Of a stretch of 64,000 nucleotides of DNA, positions 61,465 through 64,000 are shown in pieces. Position 1 is the stretch's first letter. Each line of letters starts with the position of its first letter. The notes below the pieces were generated by a model that did no database searches, was not told the DNA's origin, and saw only the letters and a program-made list of their open reading frames with translations. The position numbers and the translations under genes are program-made. This DNA comes from Phymorhynchus buccinoides (lineage: Eukaryota; Mollusca; Gastropoda; Neogastropoda; Raphitomidae), in the NCBI GenBank assembly GCA_017654935.2, contig CM065684.1, positions 53,131,882-53,195,881 on the forward strand, written 5' to 3'.

Positions 61465-61788
61465 CCCCCCGTGGGGATCCCGGGGGATCTTACGTACAAA
61501 TAGTGCCCCTACCTTCTGGAAGTTCTGTGCTTTTAACTTCCTGTAATCTGTCTCTCTAGATCTCTTTGACTCTGCCTTTGTCCTTGCTTTGTGTCATCTA
61601 TCTTTCTGACTTTTTTTTGCCCATTCTCCTGACTTTTTTCCCCAAAACATCTTCAATATAGTTTTCTCCTTTGAGATCGGAATGTGTCGGCTGAATGCAG
61701 CGAGGGACCAGTGAAACTGGAAAACGGACACATACGTACCCATTGTGGCCTCATGACCTGAGAACGAAGAAGAAGAAGAAGAAGAAGA
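61465..61788 (+). mobile_element. SINE family A, complete copy with target duplications
   Basis: Flanked by ATTCCAGTCGCA (61453-61464) and ATTCCACTCGCA (61789-61800), 11 of 12 identical. Starts CCCCCCGTGGGGATCCCGGG and ends in a (GAA)n tail. 324 bp, the best reference copy for the family. Confidence 0.85.
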
Positions 61789-61800
61789 ATTCCACTCGCA

Positions 61801-62400
61801 GGCTGTGCGGAGGAACAAGGAATGCTTCTGATAGTCTGTCCTTGAGGTGATTCGCTAGAAGTGTTGGCGATGGCTGTGTCTCTTATTAGTGTGGGGCATG
61901 GGTTTCAATGCGCTACCACGGGCTAGTCGTCGCCACCGTGAATAGAGTAGGCCTATAGTACAGAGGGCATGCAGTGGGCTAGTCAATTCTGTATTTTGTA
62001 GAACATCGACAGCCTGGAGGCTCTTCGATGCCGTTCAGCTATGAATGGCCATTGCAGGTGCTGAAGCATGTCAATGATTCTTGAGGTGTTTCTCTGCCTG
62101 TTCAGCACGAACAGGTGTTAGCTGCTCTGCATTGGACCTTAAATTGAGGCCCCACGATGAGCCTGTTGGTGTGTGGATCCCAGACTGGGCATGCATATTA
62201 ACAGCTATAAGAATAAGGCCTCACTATGGCCTCAGTTGTAGGCTACGTAAGCTCCTTTGTTGCCGCAGAGCACACCATCAGGCTATCTTCTTCTTCTAGC
62301 CCACTACACTGTGCTGAAGATTCTGCTGCACTTTAGGGGTGTATGATTCCCATCGTCAGAACGTGTTGTTTGGACATTACTAGGTCTCCAGCGGATGGGC
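61801..62400. other. Intergenic sequence, nothing recognised
   Basis: No coding signal; may be the degenerate 5' part of the LINE remnant that follows. Confidence 0.4.
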
Positions 62401-63120
62401 AGCACCTATCAGGAAATTCTGGTCGTATATAAAACATAAAAAGAATGAATTAAAGTGCTGGAGTCTCTCCTCTGAAAGAAAATGGAAGACTATAGTCACA
62501 CAGGCAAGAGAAAAGGCAGAGCTCCTCTACCGGCAATTCACATATCGGTCTTCAGCGCTGCAAAAGAACTCGATCTATGAAGAACAGTTTGCTGCCCGGT
62601 GTCAAATGCCGCCTCGTGATGCCAGCAAACCCAACCTAAGTGACATACATAGACATCTCCCTGCAAGGTGTGGTGACTGAAATTGCTTAGGAATTTGGAC
62701 CCCAACAAACCAGATGGCCTCAGTCCCAATTAAACTCCTTCCGACAGCGGAGCGTGGCAGAGGAGATAGCACCAGCCCTCAGCCTGCTGAACTCATCCAC
62801 TGTGCCCACTGTCTGGAGGACTGCATACATCACACCAGCTTTCAAAAAGCGTGAACGATATAGGGTAGACAACTATCGGCCGATATCATTGACCTGCATA
62901 CCACGCCATGCAAGATCTTCGAACACATCATCGTGTCATCAGTGATGAACTTTGCAGAAGATCAAACAGCTGGCCCTCATCTTCTGCAAGACAAAGTACC
63001 GACAGGCCAGCTTCCTACCCCGAACCCTCAAAGCATGGAATGACCTCTCCCATCAGGCTGTTGAGGCAGAGACTCGGGACACCTTAATTTGTGTCTAGGG
63101 CAACTGTCTCTCAATAACAC
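62400..63120 (+). pseudogene. Internally deleted jockey-like LINE remnant
   Basis: Frames across 62410-62960 give EFWSYIKHKKNELKCWS, then PALSLLNSSTVPTVWRTAYI and ERYRVDNYRPISLTC (RT motif 1 region). After about 62945 the sequence jumps to a C-terminal block (QASFLPRTLKAWNDLSHQAV). The RT core with the Asp pair is missing. Several frameshifts. Confidence 0.75.
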
Positions 63121-63129
63121 ATAGCCATA

Positions 63130-64000
63130 CTACGCTTCACCCTCCCCCCTCCCCCCCGACTGCCCCCCCCCCCCCTTTCCCTTCAGTAGCTTAGGTGGTT
63201 CCTGTCCGATTCGACATCATGTTGGGGTTCTGCTGAACGGTCCATGACTGGCTGGGTCACGTATATAGAGTGGCTGGTGATTATCTTATATCTAATCTGC
63301 CCCTCCCCCCCCCCCCCCCCCCTTCTCTCTCTTCTTCTTATCTGTAGATTAGGGCCGAAGTATTCCGCGCATATTTTCCGTAGATCCCCCTGAATTTACA
63401 GTGACAGAATAATCAGCAAATGATTGTGGTCGCTTGAAGGAAAGGAAAAAAACCCAACAGCACTAAAACCCTCGACGCCCCCACCCCCAGTCCCTTCCAT
63501 GATCCCCACCCCCAATTTGTTTTACCCCTGTACTGATTTAGGGATCTGTTTGTTTTTGTCTCTGTCTTTTTTGTTGGGGCCTGGGCTACTGTCGGCTACT
63601 GTCCAGCTTGCTGGGGGCGAACGTAAAAATTAGTAGCTGCCGGCAGCTCCCTGTAGTTTTCCCCATCCCAACCCAGAATTAGGAATTTTATTTTGTTTGC
63701 TCCATCTGATTTTTTTTCTACTGGACCCCAGTCATCCCGATAGTAATTAGTATGTGTACAAAGAGATTTTTCAGTGTCTCTTCTATTTTTCTTTTTTTCT
63801 TTTCTCCTCTTCTGCTTCTTTTTAATTCTTTGGTCACCCCCTAATGTGTGTGCATTTACTTCTATAAAAAAAGAAGCTGGCCACCGGCCACCACAGAAGA
63901 AGAATTAAAATTAGGGGAAGACGGGGTAAAAAGCGCATGGGCGGGTAAGAAGCCCACCCCAATTATCTCATGAAATGAAGCAAATTTCAGTCTCATTTTG
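63130..64000. other. LINE 3' UTR-like and low-complexity sequence
   Basis: CTGCTGAACGGTCC at about 63230 matches the 3' UTR motif at 42390 (reverse). Poly-C runs at 63160 and 63307; T-rich and GAAGAA stretches to the end. No supported gene. Confidence 0.5.

Overview
This is a 64 kb piece of an animal nuclear genome, most likely a marine gastropod mollusc. It has short coding exons with canonical GT/AG introns, very abundant microsatellites, and many non-LTR retrotransposons, SINEs and small DNA transposons of the kinds common in molluscs. The lineage call is an inference from style and repeat content, not from a search.

The window holds one host gene: a complete DHX57 orthologue (DEAH/RHA-family ATP-dependent RNA helicase) on the + strand. 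I traced 27 coding exons from the ATG at 1907 to the TGA at 48097. Phases agree at every junction and the exon lengths sum to 4293 nt (1430 residues plus stop). Domain order is a Gly/Arg-rich N-terminus, UBA, RWD with an inserted CCCH zinc finger, helicase motifs I (GMTGCGKTT), Ia, II (DEVH), III (SAT), IV, V and VI (QRRGRAGR), the HA2/ratchet region, an OB-fold region and a conserved C-terminal tail.

Layout: 1-1620, MITE and dead LINE; 1891-48097, DHX57; 48098 to about 50640, decaying copies of the last exon and likely 3' UTR or flank; about 50640-57650, repeats (telomere-motif palindrome, MITEs, SINEs, a ~120-bp tandem array); 57652-61270, a minus-strand LINE whose EN-RT frame is open for about 1000 codons; 61270-64000, a SINE with clear target duplications and LINE remnants.

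Two features stand out. First, a 620-bp tandem repeat in intron 1 carries two complete, sense-oriented type I hammerhead ribozyme folds (4817-4866 and 5439-5488). Together they would excise a 622-nt RNA, resembling metazoan retrozymes or Penelope-like elements. Second, the helicase gene shows repeated local duplication of exon ends with their splice sites. The UBA exon acceptor is amplified six-fold in a 75-bp, in-frame unit. Exon 22 has seven downstream copies, exon 26 three upstream copies, exons 6 and 10 partial copies, and the terminal exon a chain of copies. Depending on splice choice these would add in-frame residues, truncate the protein, or act as decoys.

The introns also record nested insertions: a piggyBac-type element inside a piggyBac-type MITE inside a SINE; a Tc1 transposon inside a MITE; a pogo-type MITE inside a MITE; and a CAGGG-TIR MITE inside a SINE.
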